Notes: generated by a model not told the origin, from the letters alone. 64,000 nt of DNA from CAIZGX01 sp964385405 (GCA_964385405.1 CAYLOT010000009.1:1-64000); one strand, 5' to 3'. Shown: positions 50,901-60,430, counted from the stretch's first letter. Made by a program: numbers and translations.

Positions 50901-51387
50901 TAAAAATGAAAATCCAATGCAAGGCTCATTCATTATTGAAGAGCTTACAGATTTGGTTGAAGAAGCCGTATTGGCAGAGTTTGACAGAATCACAGAGCGT
51001 GGCGGAGTTCTTGGAGCAATGGAGACCATGTATCAGCGCGGAAAAATTCAAGAAGAAAGTTTGTACTACGAGACATTGAAGCACACCGGCGAGTTTCCTA
51101 TCATTGGAGTAAACACGTTCTTATCTTCAAAAGGCTCACCAACTATTCTTCCGAAAGAAATTATTCGCGCTACCGAAGAAGAAAAGGAAATGCAAATTCA
51201 AACCGTAACCAATCTTCAAAAAGGGTTTGAAACGAAAGCCCAAGATGAGTTGAAGCAGCTGCAAAAGATTGCCGTTGAGCAAGGAAATTTGTTCGACAAG
51301 CTCATGGATTCTGTAAAATATTGCTCGCTTGGTCAAATCACCTCTACCCTGTTTAATGTTGGTGGTCAGTACAGAAGAAACATGTAA
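47941..51387 (+). CDS. icmF: Fused isobutyryl-CoA mutase IcmF (B12 domain, G-protein chaperone and mutase)
   Basis: Single polypeptide of 1148 residues. The cobalamin-binding domain (about 30-160) has D44-G-H46 in SLFDGHDAAINIM and the GGGGG turn. The MeaB-like G3E GTPase domain (about 215-480) has Walker A GTGGAGKSS (223-231) and VDPSKRKTGGALLGDRIRM. The substrate domain (about 570-1140) has the IcmF marker FPFKREGEDPTRMFAGEGG. It interconverts isobutyryl-CoA and n-butyryl-CoA with adenosylcobalamin, and the G domain maintains the cofactor. The start at 47941 is the longest; an ATG at 48004 fits shorter homologues. It is followed after 6 bases by the exonuclease III gene. Confidence 0.93.
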   Translation: MRDKIKVLDALFVNSRHYFRTMQEAIPYIPKNKIRIVTAASLFDGHDAAINIMRRIIQSTGCEVIHLGHDRSVEEVVNTAIQEDAQAIAMTSYQGGHTEYFRYMFDLLKEKGCGHIKIFGGGGGTILPEEIAELQDYGITRIYHPDDGRAMGLQGMINDLVERCDFPTGKTLSYSIDDISSKKDACLAQVISAAENFPEDHATFIDQLREKAKASSTPVLGITGTGGAGKSSMVDELVRRFLLDFPDQHIGIISVDPSKRKTGGALLGDRIRMNAIKNDRVYMRSLATRQSNLALSKHVAEAVNVLKVAQFDLIILETSGIGQSDTEIMDHSDVALYIMTPEFGAASQLEKIDMLDFADVVAINKFDKRGALDALRDVRKQYIRNHQLWDAPEDSLPVVGTIASQFNDPGTNSLFRMIIDKLNEKTQAKFQTTFELTAEQSEKVYIIPPNRTRYLSEIAENNRAYDAWVNKQSEIAEKLYGMHIALTALREGENNENNEISIKHLEASFDRIKMDFDPHLWNLLQNWEAKKASYSGEIFTFKVRDKEIQMEASTKSLSHSRIPKVALPKYKSWGDIVKWSLQENVPGEFPYTAGLFPFKREGEDPTRMFAGEGGPERTNRRFHYVSLGMPAKRLSTAFDSVTLYGNDPGYRPDIYGKVGNSGVSICCLDDAKKLYSGFDLSDPKTSVSMTINGPAPMLLAFFMNAAIDQACEKYISKNKLEAKVEAVLKAKWEDKGLTRPTYQGELPEGNNGLGLMLLGCTGDEVLPEEVYAQIKAETLSVVRGTVQADILKEDQAQNTCIFSTEFALRLMGDVQSYFIQHKVRNFYSVSISGYHIAEAGANPITQLAFTLANGFTYVEYYLSRGMDINEFGPNLSFFFSNGIDPEYAVIGKVARRIWAKALAKKYGANARAQMLKYHIQTSGRSLHAQEIDFNDIRTTLQALYAIYDNCNSLHTNAYDEAITTPTEESVRRAMAIQLIINRELGLAKNENPMQGSFIIEELTDLVEEAVLAEFDRITERGGVLGAMETMYQRGKIQEESLYYETLKHTGEFPIIGVNTFLSSKGSPTILPKEIIRATEEEKEMQIQTVTNLQKGFETKAQDELKQLQKIAVEQGNLFDKLMDSVKYCSLGQITSTLFNVGGQYRRNM

Positions 51388-51393
51388 TCGAAT

Positions 51394-52155
51394 ATGAAAC
51401 TCATTTCATTCAATGTAAACGGTGTTCGCGCCATAACCAAGAAAACCTTCTTCGAAGATTTTCAAGCCATGAATCCAGATGTCCTTTGCTTACAGGAAAC
51501 CAAAGCAAACGACGCGCAGGTTCAAGAAGCACTTCAAGGAATTACGGGCTATCACATTTACTCGAGTTCTGCTGTTCGTCCGGGCTACAGCGGCACTGCG
51601 CTTATTTCAAAGACGAAACCTTTAAGTGTAACTTTCGGATTGGGCATAGATGAGCACGATCAGGAAGGAAGAATTATTACTGCTGAATACGACAAGTTTT
51701 TCTTGGTGAATACCTACGTTCCAAACAGCGGGTCAGAGTTGGCTCGACTAGACTACAGAGAGACCTGGGATGCTGACTTGTTGAAACATCTTCAAAAGTT
51801 AGAAAAGAAAAAACCGGTTGTTTTGTGCGGAGACTTGAACGTGGCTCACCAAGCCATTGACTTAGCCAATCCGAAAAGTAATTATAACAAGAGTGCGGGA
51901 TATACACAACGAGAAATCGACGGACTTTCTAACTTAATCTCATCTGGATATAAAGATTCGTTTAGACATTTTTATCCGGAAATAGTGAAGTACAGTTGGT
52001 GGAGCGCGCGATTCAACTCGCGCGCGAAGAATGTAGGTTGGAGAATAGACTATTTCATGGTTAGCGAGAATTTCCTTCCACATGTAAAAGACGCATTTAT
52101 TATGAATGAAATTATGGGATCGGATCATTGTCCGGTCGGAATTATTATTGAATAA
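51394..52155 (+). CDS. xth: Exodeoxyribonuclease III (AP endonuclease family)
   Basis: DNA repair enzyme of 253 residues with the exonuclease III signature: N7 in SFNVNGVRA, E35 in LQETKA, GDLNVAH near 148-154, and C-terminal SDHCPV with the catalytic His. It cleaves at abasic sites and removes 3' blocking groups. No signal peptide, cytoplasmic. It is flanked by icmF and a J-domain gene with short gaps (6 and 3 bases). Confidence 0.95.
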   Translation: MKLISFNVNGVRAITKKTFFEDFQAMNPDVLCLQETKANDAQVQEALQGITGYHIYSSSAVRPGYSGTALISKTKPLSVTFGLGIDEHDQEGRIITAEYDKFFLVNTYVPNSGSELARLDYRETWDADLLKHLQKLEKKKPVVLCGDLNVAHQAIDLANPKSNYNKSAGYTQREIDGLSNLISSGYKDSFRHFYPEIVKYSWWSARFNSRAKNVGWRIDYFMVSENFLPHVKDAFIMNEIMGSDHCPVGIIIE

Positions 52156-52158
52156 ATT

Positions 52159-52902
52159 ATGGCATTTGCGAAATGGGTTGGAGGCGCTATTGGTTGGGCT
52201 TTAGGCGGGCCAATTGGCGGATTGATAGGATTTGCGGTTGGCTATATGGCCGAAGACAACTCCTTAAGCACACAAGAACAACAACAAGGCTCTCAGCGTA
52301 GATCTTACGCAAGACATACACAGCGTGGAGACTTCTCCTCTGCCCTTTTGGTGTTATCAGCTGCCGTAATGAAGGCAGATGGCAAACTCATGAAAAGTGA
52401 GCTTCAATACATAAGAGAGTTTTTCGACAAACAATTCGGCCCTGCGGCGGCAGCAGAACAAATTGGAATTTTGAAAGAATTGTTAAACAAGGAAATTCCA
52501 GTTCGAGAGGTGTGTCATCAGATTAGAGATTTCATGGAGCACCCCATGCGTTTGCAATTGCTCCATTACCTTTTCGGAATAGCTAAATCTGATGGACAAG
52601 TAGCCAAGGCCGAAGCCGAGTTGATTAAACAAATTGCGCACGACTTGAACATTAGCCAGAAAGATTACGAAAGTATTCAGGCCATGTTTTACAAAGATGC
52701 GGCTTCGGCATACAAAATTTTAGAAATTGAGGCTACAGCAACTGACGACGAAGTGAAAAAAGCCTTCCGTAAAATGGCCATGAAATACCATCCTGATAAA
52801 ATAAAAGACCTGGGCGAAGAGTATCAGAAAGCAGCCCAAGAAAAGTTTATCAAAGTTCAAGAGGCCTACGATCAACTCAGAAAGGAGCGCGGAATGAAGT
52901 AA
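52159..52902 (+). CDS. TerB/DjlA-like membrane-anchored J-domain protein
   Basis: Protein of 247 residues. An N-terminal glycine-rich membrane segment (about 4-30, GGAIGWALGGPIGGLIGFAVGY) anchors it. A TerB-type helical domain covers about 58-165 (LVLSAAVMKADGKLMKSEL) and a J domain about 183-245 contains KYHPDKI with the HPD motif. The order (membrane anchor, TerB, J) is that of DjlA, a DnaK co-chaperone of the inner membrane with the J domain facing the cytoplasm. It lies 3 bases after xth. Confidence 0.9.
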   Translation: MAFAKWVGGAIGWALGGPIGGLIGFAVGYMAEDNSLSTQEQQQGSQRRSYARHTQRGDFSSALLVLSAAVMKADGKLMKSELQYIREFFDKQFGPAAAAEQIGILKELLNKEIPVREVCHQIRDFMEHPMRLQLLHYLFGIAKSDGQVAKAEAELIKQIAHDLNISQKDYESIQAMFYKDAASAYKILEIEATATDDEVKKAFRKMAMKYHPDKIKDLGEEYQKAAQEKFIKVQEAYDQLRKERGMK

Positions 52903-52932
52903 ATGTGTATATTTACTTCACGCAATTCTTTT

Positions 52933-55131
52933 ATGAAAAAACTCTTTATTATTCTTTTGCTTTTTAATGCTGTTTCTTCGGCATTTGGGCAAGCTTATTT
53001 CTTAAACGGATCGGCAACTGCAACAGGTAACGATTGTTATCAGCTTACCCCTAACCTCGGCACTCAAAACGGAACAGTTTGGTATGCCGATCAAATAGAC
53101 TTAAACCAACCCTTCGACATTGCATTCGAAATGTTTCTTGGAAACGTGGATGTGAATGGCGCTGACGGGATATGTTTCGTAATGCACACACAAGGGACCA
53201 ATGCCATTGGTGCTAGTGGGGGCGGAATGGGTTATTTAAACTTCGGGACAAGCTTTGCGGTAGAATTTGACACGTATCAAAACTCGAATCCCTACTCAGA
53301 CCCAGCATTTGACCACATTGCTATTCAAAGAAACGGAAATGTTAACCACAACACCATCGACAATTTGGGAGGGCCTGTTCAAATGGCTGCTTTCAATGCA
53401 AATACAGAAGATGGTCAATACCATCCTGTACGATTGGTCTGGGATCCAATTAATTTTCTATTCTCTGTTTATTTCGATTGCGAGCTTCGACTTCAGTCAA
53501 CTGTAGACATTATTAACTCTGTTTTTAACGGAATAAGTTCAGTAAATTGGGGTTTTACTGCTGGCACTGGCGGTTTATCGAATGTTCAAGCCGTTTGTTT
53601 GACGCCTGATATTCTCAACACTACCAACGAGATCACGATATGTCCTGGAGCATCAGCAGTTCTTACAGTAAGTGGTGCTGATATTAATGGTTCTTTTTCG
53701 TGGACTCCATCCACCGCATTGAGCACAGCATCAGGAGCAAGTCCAGTGGCAACGCCAGACAGTACAACAATTTATAATGTTGTTTATACTGATCTTTGCG
53801 GAGTTATTTCCGAGCAGGATTTTGTTGTTACCGTAGAAGCTCTATCTGTTAATGCCACGGCTGTTTCGGACATTAACTGCGCCAATCCAATTACTTCAAT
53901 AAATTCAATAAGCAATATCAACGGTGTAACTTTCAATTGGATTACTTCAAGTGGTAATTTCATAACCGCCACAAATGCTTTTAGTGTCGGTGTAGACGCT
54001 CCTGGATTTTACTCTGTCCTAACTGACTACTTGGGTATATGTCAGGCGATGGATACCATAACCATAACAGCTGACTATTCCGACTTTCAAATCAATACAG
54101 GAGGTTCTGTTCAATTGAACTGTACAAATCCAAATGGAAACCTATCCGCTGTCGTGAATGGTTTTCCAAATGCTACTTACAATTGGACAACCACTGGAGG
54201 AACAATTAACGGAAGTGCTGCGGGTGCAAGCATAAATGTAGCTTCCGGTGGCACATACACCGTTAACGCCACATTGAATAGCAATTGCTTCGACACCGAA
54301 ACCATTTCTGTAGAAGCAGATTTCGAGGTTCCTACATTGAATTTATCTTGCTTAAACGGGCTCAATTGCTTAACTCCAACTGCAACCATAAACTCCGCGA
54401 CAAATGCCGGAGCTGCTACTTATAACTGGACTGGACCTGGAATTCAATCTGGACAAGGAACAGGAGATATTGTTGTAAATACTGCAGGAAACTATTCCCT
54501 TACTATAACCGATAATTCAAACGGTTGTGAATCTTCCGCAAATACCTCTGTTAATGAAAATTTCACAACACCCTCTATTGTTGTTGGAATTCAAGACACA
54601 TTGAGCTGTTTAACGCCTGTAATTCCCATTCAAAATGTAGCTGTAAATAATTCAAACAACTACTCATTGTCGTGGAGCACCGTTGACGGATTTTTGGTAG
54701 ATGGAAGCAACAGTATAAATCCGAACGTTTCTGCCTCAGGTGAATATATCCTCTTGGCAACCGATAATGCTTCCGGATGCACAGATACACAAGACGTATT
54801 TATTGGTGAGAGCTCTACGAGTCAATTCGCCATTGAGTTAGTTCAATATCCAACAATTGTGACGGTTACCGATGGCGACTTATTGAATGCGTGTTGGTCT
54901 CCATTCCTGTCCGGATTGGACCAAAGCGAACTGTTCACATTATTCGACACGTTTGAATTGGCAATTTACAACAGATGGGGAACTTTAATCTTTGACGCAT
55001 CTGTCCCAACAAGCTTCTGTCCTGACGAAGTTGAATTTTCACAAGGCACATATTTCTATACTTTGGTTTTGTCTTCGCTTTGCGGAGGTGTTGAAAATTA
55101 TCAAGTTTCAGGAACTTTCTTAGTTAAATAA
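52933..55131 (+). CDS. Lectin-like surface protein with gliding-motility-associated C-terminal domain
   Basis: Secreted protein of 732 residues. The start at 52933 opens a signal peptide (MKKLFIILLLFNAVSSAFGQ). An L-type lectin-like domain (about 25-225) is recognised by ADGICFVMHTQG, VEFDTYQN and WDPINFLFSVYFD. Then come about five Ig-like modules of 80-90 residues, several with the pattern LNCxTPxxxI..YNW..GxY (LNCTNP, LNCLTP, LSCLTP). The last 70 residues (YNRWGTLIFDA, then QGTYFYTLVL) are the gliding-motility/type B T9SS domain. The lectin domain may bind carbohydrate. It follows the J-domain gene by 30 bases. Confidence 0.88.
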   Translation: MKKLFIILLLFNAVSSAFGQAYFLNGSATATGNDCYQLTPNLGTQNGTVWYADQIDLNQPFDIAFEMFLGNVDVNGADGICFVMHTQGTNAIGASGGGMGYLNFGTSFAVEFDTYQNSNPYSDPAFDHIAIQRNGNVNHNTIDNLGGPVQMAAFNANTEDGQYHPVRLVWDPINFLFSVYFDCELRLQSTVDIINSVFNGISSVNWGFTAGTGGLSNVQAVCLTPDILNTTNEITICPGASAVLTVSGADINGSFSWTPSTALSTASGASPVATPDSTTIYNVVYTDLCGVISEQDFVVTVEALSVNATAVSDINCANPITSINSISNINGVTFNWITSSGNFITATNAFSVGVDAPGFYSVLTDYLGICQAMDTITITADYSDFQINTGGSVQLNCTNPNGNLSAVVNGFPNATYNWTTTGGTINGSAAGASINVASGGTYTVNATLNSNCFDTETISVEADFEVPTLNLSCLNGLNCLTPTATINSATNAGAATYNWTGPGIQSGQGTGDIVVNTAGNYSLTITDNSNGCESSANTSVNENFTTPSIVVGIQDTLSCLTPVIPIQNVAVNNSNNYSLSWSTVDGFLVDGSNSINPNVSASGEYILLATDNASGCTDTQDVFIGESSTSQFAIELVQYPTIVTVTDGDLLNACWSPFLSGLDQSELFTLFDTFELAIYNRWGTLIFDASVPTSFCPDEVEFSQGTYFYTLVLSSLCGGVENYQVSGTFLVK

Positions 55132-55191
55132 TGAAACTTGGCTCCTTTCTCTTATTTTTGAAACCTAACCTTACAGAATATATTAATTAAA

Positions 55192-56907
55192 ATGGAAATG
55201 TCTAAACAAAACAAACATCCAAAAGGACTTTGGTACCTCTTCGGAACAGAAATGTGGGAAAGATTTGGGTACTACCTGATGCTCGGGATTTTCTCTCTTT
55301 ACATGATTGAAAATTGGAATAGCGGTGGTATGGGATTTTCTTCAGCAAAAAAATCTGACATCTACGGAACCTATCTCGGACTTGTTTATTTAACACCTTT
55401 TATTGGTGGCTTGCTTGCCGATAGACTTTTAGGATATCGCAGATCAATCATTCTTGGTGGACTTATGATGTCAGCCGGATACTTCTGCCTTTCCATCCAT
55501 TCAGAATTAAGTTTTTACATCGCTCTGTTTTTTATTATCCTCGGAAATGGTTTTTTCAAGCCGAACATTTCTACGCTTGTTGGAAATCTATACAGTTCAG
55601 ATGAATTAAAGGATAAGAAAGATGCTGGATACAACATCTTTTACATGGGAATTAACATTGGTGCATTCATTTGCAATTTCGTTGCTGCCTACATGCGTAT
55701 TAACTACGGATGGGGTCACGCTTTTGCAGCGGCGGGTGTAGGTATGTTAATAGGTATTACCATCTTTATTCTAGGAACGAAACACATCAAACATGTCGAT
55801 GTTGTTAAACCGGTTCGAGAAGGCGATATGTCTACAGGTAAAATCCTTTCTCTTACAGTTGTACCAATGTTCATTTTTGGAATTATCGGATACATTATTC
55901 CCGGCAATTTCTTGGGTTCAGATACGAACGATGCATTCATTATTGGATGTCTTCCTGTAATTGCATTTTTCATTTATTTGGCATTCAAATCAGAAGCAAA
56001 AGAGAGTCGTGCCATCAAAGCACTTCTTGCTGTTTTCACATGTGTGATCTTATTCTTTGCCATTTTCCATCAAAATGGAGACGCCCTAACCATTTGGGCT
56101 GAAGACCATACCGATCGTAAAATGTCAGAGAGTGTTGCGAATGTTGCGCAAGAAATGAATATGGCTCAAGTTGTAGTTAACAATGACATCGTTTCTTTAC
56201 CACAAGCAAAATTCGATTCTACCATTAAAGTGTTGCGCGGAATTGAAGGAGCTATGCCAGATGTTTCGGCTGAAGAACACAAAGCTAAAGTTGCGAAATC
56301 TGATGAAATTACTCAATTAGAAAAATCGCGTAAGTACTTCGAAACTTTACCGAAAAATGAAGTTCCTCCAATTGGTTCTGACATGAAATTGTATAGCACT
56401 GAACTATACCAATCAATTAATCCGTTTTGGGTAGTATTACTTACCCCTATTGTAGTTGGAATCTTTGGCTTCATGAGAACCAAAAAGAAAGAGCCAAGTA
56501 CACCAACAAAAATTGCAATTGGACTTATCATCACAGCGCTTTCTGCTTTGGTAATGGTTGGAGCTGTTTTCGCTACGAATGATCTTACAATGAAAGCAGG
56601 GTCTCTCTGGTTAATTGCATCATACGGAGTTATAACAATCGGTGAATTATGTCTTTCTCCCATGGGATTGTCTCTCGTTTCAAAACTATCACCACCTCGT
56701 ATTACTGCGCTCATGATGGGTGGTTTCTTCCTTGCAATTTCTGTAGGAAATAAGCTTTCGGGTATGTTATCGAGCATGTGGGAGTCTACAGCACACAAGC
56801 AAGATTTCTTCTACATGAACTTTGGCTTAGTACTTTTTGCCGCATTTGTGTTGATTGTTATGTTGAAATGGTTGAATTCAGTAATGAAAGAAAACAACGT
56901 TCAGTAA
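55192..56907 (+). CDS. Proton-dependent oligopeptide transporter (POT/PTR2 family), copy 1
   Basis: Peptide/proton symporter of 571 residues. The POT signature ExWERFxYY is EMWERFGYY near 20-28, and FFKPNISTLVG near 120-130 is the PTR2 motif. A hydrophilic insertion of about 100 residues (about 300-400; rich in Lys and Glu, LRGIEGAMPDVSAEEHKAKV) lies between membrane helices, as in other Bacteroidota POT proteins; it is absent from the neighbouring paralogue. It imports di- and tripeptides into the cytoplasm, complementing the secreted peptidases in this window. It is followed by a good terminator. Confidence 0.93.
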   Translation: MEMSKQNKHPKGLWYLFGTEMWERFGYYLMLGIFSLYMIENWNSGGMGFSSAKKSDIYGTYLGLVYLTPFIGGLLADRLLGYRRSIILGGLMMSAGYFCLSIHSELSFYIALFFIILGNGFFKPNISTLVGNLYSSDELKDKKDAGYNIFYMGINIGAFICNFVAAYMRINYGWGHAFAAAGVGMLIGITIFILGTKHIKHVDVVKPVREGDMSTGKILSLTVVPMFIFGIIGYIIPGNFLGSDTNDAFIIGCLPVIAFFIYLAFKSEAKESRAIKALLAVFTCVILFFAIFHQNGDALTIWAEDHTDRKMSESVANVAQEMNMAQVVVNNDIVSLPQAKFDSTIKVLRGIEGAMPDVSAEEHKAKVAKSDEITQLEKSRKYFETLPKNEVPPIGSDMKLYSTELYQSINPFWVVLLTPIVVGIFGFMRTKKKEPSTPTKIAIGLIITALSALVMVGAVFATNDLTMKAGSLWLIASYGVITIGELCLSPMGLSLVSKLSPPRITALMMGGFFLAISVGNKLSGMLSSMWESTAHKQDFFYMNFGLVLFAAFVLIVMLKWLNSVMKENNVQ

Positions 56908-56928
56908 AAACTTCCCTTATCCATTTTA

Positions 56929-56956
56929 AAACCTCTGCCAGTCAGAGGTTTTTTTT
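56929..56956 (+). terminator. Rho-independent terminator between the two POT genes
   Basis: Nine-base stem AAACCTCTG/CAGAGGTTT with loop CCAGT and eight T residues, 22 bases after the first POT stop. It separates the transcripts of the two paralogues. Confidence 0.9.
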
Positions 56957-56983
56957 ATCTTTCCAATCATAAAATTTACACAC

Positions 56984-58453
56984 ATGCAAATAGAGCAAAT
57001 TCAAAACTTCGAAGGGAAATATCCGAAACAAGTCTGGCACCTGTTTTTAACGGAAATGTGGGAGCGTTTTTCATTCTATGGCATGCGTGGAATGCTCACG
57101 GTATTCATGGTGAAAGAACTTTTCTTCAACGACCAAGAAGCTAATCTGAAGTACGGTGCTATTCAAGCGTTCGTTTATGCCTTTACGTTTGTTGGAGGAT
57201 TATTTGCCGATAAAATCCTTGGATTTAAAAAGTCGCTTTTTTGGGGTGGAGCACTTATGATTGTGGGAAGTTTTATTCTAGCAATCTCTCCGCATGACTT
57301 CTTTTTCTTTGGAATTAGCGTAACCGTAATCGGAACTGGATTCTTCAAACCTAACATTTCTACAATGGTTGGAGCGTTGTACAAAGACGGTGACAATCGT
57401 CGCGACGCGGGATTCGGCTTGTTTTATACCGGTATTAACGTGGGGGCCTTGTTAGGAGGATTCCTTTGTGTCTGGGTCGGCAAAAGCTACTCTTGGAACT
57501 TGGCATTTTCGTTGGCCGGATTCGTTATGATAATTGGACTCATTACATTTTACTTCACAAAAAAACATCTCGGTCCAATTGGCGATTCTCCTTTGAAAGA
57601 ACTTTCAAGCAAAAAAAGAAAGATGCGTGAATTGCTCGTTTTTGCAGGTTCACTAATCTGTATTCCGCTTATTCTTATTATGATAAGAAATACAGCGTAT
57701 ACAGATTTGTTCATGTATATTATTGGACCAGCAACTATCATTTACTTGATTTATGAAATGACAAAACTTACGAAAATCGAAGTATACAGACTGCTAGCTG
57801 CCCTGTTTTTCATTTTTTTCTCCATTGTTTTTTGGGCGTTTTTCGAGCAAAGTGGAGGTTCATTAAGTCTGTTCGCATTGAATAATTTACATGGAACCGT
57901 GCTTCACATTCCTATTGATCCTAACGTACTAAACAACACGGCGAATTCCGTTTTCGTAATTGCCTTTTCGGCTCTTGTTGGACTTTTTTGGATTTGGCTT
58001 GCCAAAAGAAAATCGGAACCAAACACGATGATTAAATTCGGTTTTGGTTTCTTATTCTTGGCATTGGCATTTTACATTTTTTACGCGACTCGTTTCTTCG
58101 CCGATGAAAACGGAGTTACCTCACTTGACATATTCACGGTGGCATACCTTGTTATTACCCTCGGAGAGCTTTGTCTCTCTCCTATTGGACTTTCAATCAT
58201 GACTAAGCTCGCTCCGAAACATTTGTGGGGTGTAATGATGGGAATGTGGTTCTTAGCTTCTGCATATGGTCAATACGCTGCAGGTATTTTAGGGGCCGGA
58301 ATGGCCAACCCTGATGAAAAAGCCTCTAACACAGAAAAACTAATTTCTTATACTAACGGCTACTATCAGCTAGCTATATATGCTTTGATAGCAGGCGTTG
58401 TGGTAATTGCGCTTTCTCCTTTGATTAAAAAATTAATGGGTGGTGTCAAATAA
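56984..58453 (+). CDS. Proton-dependent oligopeptide transporter (POT/PTR2 family), copy 2
   Basis: Second peptide transporter, 489 residues, without the long hydrophilic insertion of copy 1. EMWERFSFYGMRG near residues 23-35 is the POT signature and FFKPNISTMVG (about 122-132) the PTR2 motif; WAFFEQSGGSLSLF near 290-303 matches the substrate-binding EQ motif of the family. The two adjacent paralogues have separate transcripts, which suggests different induction or substrate ranges. Its stop overlaps the longest reading frame of the next gene but not the chosen start. Confidence 0.93.
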   Translation: MQIEQIQNFEGKYPKQVWHLFLTEMWERFSFYGMRGMLTVFMVKELFFNDQEANLKYGAIQAFVYAFTFVGGLFADKILGFKKSLFWGGALMIVGSFILAISPHDFFFFGISVTVIGTGFFKPNISTMVGALYKDGDNRRDAGFGLFYTGINVGALLGGFLCVWVGKSYSWNLAFSLAGFVMIIGLITFYFTKKHLGPIGDSPLKELSSKKRKMRELLVFAGSLICIPLILIMIRNTAYTDLFMYIIGPATIIYLIYEMTKLTKIEVYRLLAALFFIFFSIVFWAFFEQSGGSLSLFALNNLHGTVLHIPIDPNVLNNTANSVFVIAFSALVGLFWIWLAKRKSEPNTMIKFGFGFLFLALAFYIFYATRFFADENGVTSLDIFTVAYLVITLGELCLSPIGLSIMTKLAPKHLWGVMMGMWFLASAYGQYAAGILGAGMANPDEKASNTEKLISYTNGYYQLAIYALIAGVVVIALSPLIKKLMGGVK

Positions 58454-58478
58454 AATCTCTCATTCTTATATTCGCTTT

Positions 58479-59021
58479 ATGAACGCATCAACTAATTCTA
58501 TGTCATTCCGATTAATTCTTTCATCAATAATTCTCTCATTCACCTTGAATGCATGCGCACAAAATGTCCCATCTACTGTAGCGAAACCACAAGGTGCTGT
58601 AGCGGCTCAATTTGAAGGTGAGGCCTGGGAAACCGACTTGAACAAGGCCATCGGACTGTCATACGAAACGAAAAAGCCAATCATGTTATTCTTTACAGGA
58701 AGTGATTGGTGCGGATGGTGCATTCGCTTACAAAATGAAGTTTTCAGAACTGAGACTTTCACCAAATGGGCGAAAGAAAATGTAATCTTGGTTGAACTAG
58801 ATTTTCCAAGAAAAAAGGAGCAGCCTCAAAACATTAAAGATCAAAATAGACAACTTCAGCAAATGTTCGCCGTTCAAGGCTATCCAACTTGCCACTTTGT
58901 AATGCCCACTCCTACTGACGATGGACGAATTAATCTTGCTTCTCTCGGACAAAACGGTTATATGGCAGGTGGCCCTGATGCTTGGATTGCGAAGGTTTCT
59001 GAGTTTCTTCCGAAGCGATAA
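58479..59021 (+). CDS. Thioredoxin-fold lipoprotein (thioredoxin_7/DUF255-like)
   Basis: Exported thioredoxin-like protein of about 180 residues. The ATG at 58479 precedes a lipoprotein signal with lipobox LNAC (Cys near 27; an ATG at 58500 would also work). The active site is W-C-G-W-C in GSDWCGWCIRL, with the cis-proline region GYPTCHFV. This pattern fits periplasmic or outer-membrane-facing disulfide reductases or chaperones. It lies 26 bases after the POT gene and may be cotranscribed with it. Confidence 0.88.
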   Translation: MNASTNSMSFRLILSSIILSFTLNACAQNVPSTVAKPQGAVAAQFEGEAWETDLNKAIGLSYETKKPIMLFFTGSDWCGWCIRLQNEVFRTETFTKWAKENVILVELDFPRKKEQPQNIKDQNRQLQQMFAVQGYPTCHFVMPTPTDDGRINLASLGQNGYMAGGPDAWIAKVSEFLPKR

Positions 59022-59137
59022 TTTTTTCTTATTCGGACTGAACTTTTCTAACAGAATTTTGTTCTCTTTTCTCGAAAGATACTTGGCGAATGAAAATTCC
59101 TAGATTATCTTGCGCACACTTTAAATCTGCAACTGCA

Positions 59138-60424
59138 ATGGGAGAGACAGCAAAAATTATTTTAGACGGAAAAGAATACGAAGTACCCGTATTTACTGGT
59201 TCTGCGAACGAGAAGGCTATTGACATTACGAAGCTTCGTGACTTAACAGGTTACGTAACTCTAGATAGCGGTTACAAAAACACAGGTGCTACCAAAAGCG
59301 CTATCACATTTTTAGATGGTGAAGAAGGGAAATTATGGTACCGCGGTTACCCAATTGAACAAATTGCAGAATACGGAACATTCCTAGAAGTTGCTTATTT
59401 GCTTATCTACGGAGACCTTCCTACTGAAAAAGAATTACGCTACTTCACAGATAGCATTAGTCACCACACACTGGTGCACGAAGACATGAAGCGTTTCTAT
59501 GAAGCGTATCCAACACACGCGCATCCAATGGGAGTATTGTCTTCCATGATCGCAAGCATGTCTACATTCTACCCTGAATCTCAAAATCCAAATAACTTCA
59601 AAGACATTGAATTAACCATTCACCGCCTTATGGCTAAAATGCCAACGTTAGCGGCTCAAGCTTTCAAAGTAAGCATTGGACATCCGATTGTATACCCACG
59701 CAACGCATACTCATACACGCAAAACTTCTTGCACATGATGTTCGCTTTGCCAACGTTCGAATACGAAATTGATCCGGTTATTGACGATGCGTTGAACAAA
59801 CTTTTAATCTTACACGCAGACCACGAGCAAAACTGCTCTACCTCTACTGTTCGTATGGTTGGTTCTTCACAAAGTAACTTGTACTCGTCTATCTCTGCTG
59901 GTATTGCAGCACTTTGGGGACCTCTTCACGGTGGTGCTAACCAAGCGGTTATTGAAATGCTTGAAAAGATTAAGAACGACGGTGGAGATGTTGCCAAGTG
60001 GGTGGCGAAAGCAAAAGATAAAAATGACCCATTCCGTCTTATGGGATTCGGTCACCGCGTATACAAAAACTTCGATCCACGTGCACGTATCATTAAGAAA
60101 GCTTGTGACGATGTATTGAACAAATTAGGCATACACGATCCAGTATTAGACATTGCAAAACAATTGGAAGAAGTGGCGTTGAAAGACGAGTACTTCGTAG
60201 AGCGCAAGTTGTATCCAAACGTAGACTTCTACTCTGGAATCATCTACCGTGCAATTGGTATTCCAACTGAAATGTTTACAGTAATGTTTGCATTGGGACG
60301 TCTACCGGGTTGGATTGCACAATGGAAAGAAATGATTGAACAAGGAGAGCCAATTGGCCGTCCACGTCAAATCTACACTGGACATGATCTTCGCGATTAT
60401 GTGCCCATTGCAAAAAGAGGATAA
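59138..60424 (+). CDS. gltA: Citrate synthase (type II)
   Basis: TCA cycle enzyme of 428 residues condensing oxaloacetate and acetyl-CoA. Key motifs are LHADHEQNCSTSTVR, GPLHGGANQAV (catalytic His region), MGFGHRVYKNFDPRA and RPRQIYTG near the C-terminus. The N-terminal extension and length fit the type II, NADH-sensitive hexameric group. The start at 59138 (MGETAKIILDG) matches the usual N-terminus; an upstream in-frame start at 59090 is less likely. A strong terminator follows. Confidence 0.97.
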   Translation: MGETAKIILDGKEYEVPVFTGSANEKAIDITKLRDLTGYVTLDSGYKNTGATKSAITFLDGEEGKLWYRGYPIEQIAEYGTFLEVAYLLIYGDLPTEKELRYFTDSISHHTLVHEDMKRFYEAYPTHAHPMGVLSSMIASMSTFYPESQNPNNFKDIELTIHRLMAKMPTLAAQAFKVSIGHPIVYPRNAYSYTQNFLHMMFALPTFEYEIDPVIDDALNKLLILHADHEQNCSTSTVRMVGSSQSNLYSSISAGIAALWGPLHGGANQAVIEMLEKIKNDGGDVAKWVAKAKDKNDPFRLMGFGHRVYKNFDPRARIIKKACDDVLNKLGIHDPVLDIAKQLEEVALKDEYFVERKLYPNVDFYSGIIYRAIGIPTEMFTVMFALGRLPGWIAQWKEMIEQGEPIGRPRQIYTGHDLRDYVPIAKRG

Positions 60425-60430
60425 TATCAC

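Noticed and set aside
51388..51393. Terminator between icmF and xth
   Set aside because: The gap is only 6 bases and contains no hairpin; the genes are probably cotranscribed.
56313..56798. Minus-strand open frame of 161 residues inside the first POT gene
   Set aside because: It is a mirror of a conserved transporter, with no start context and no homology pattern.
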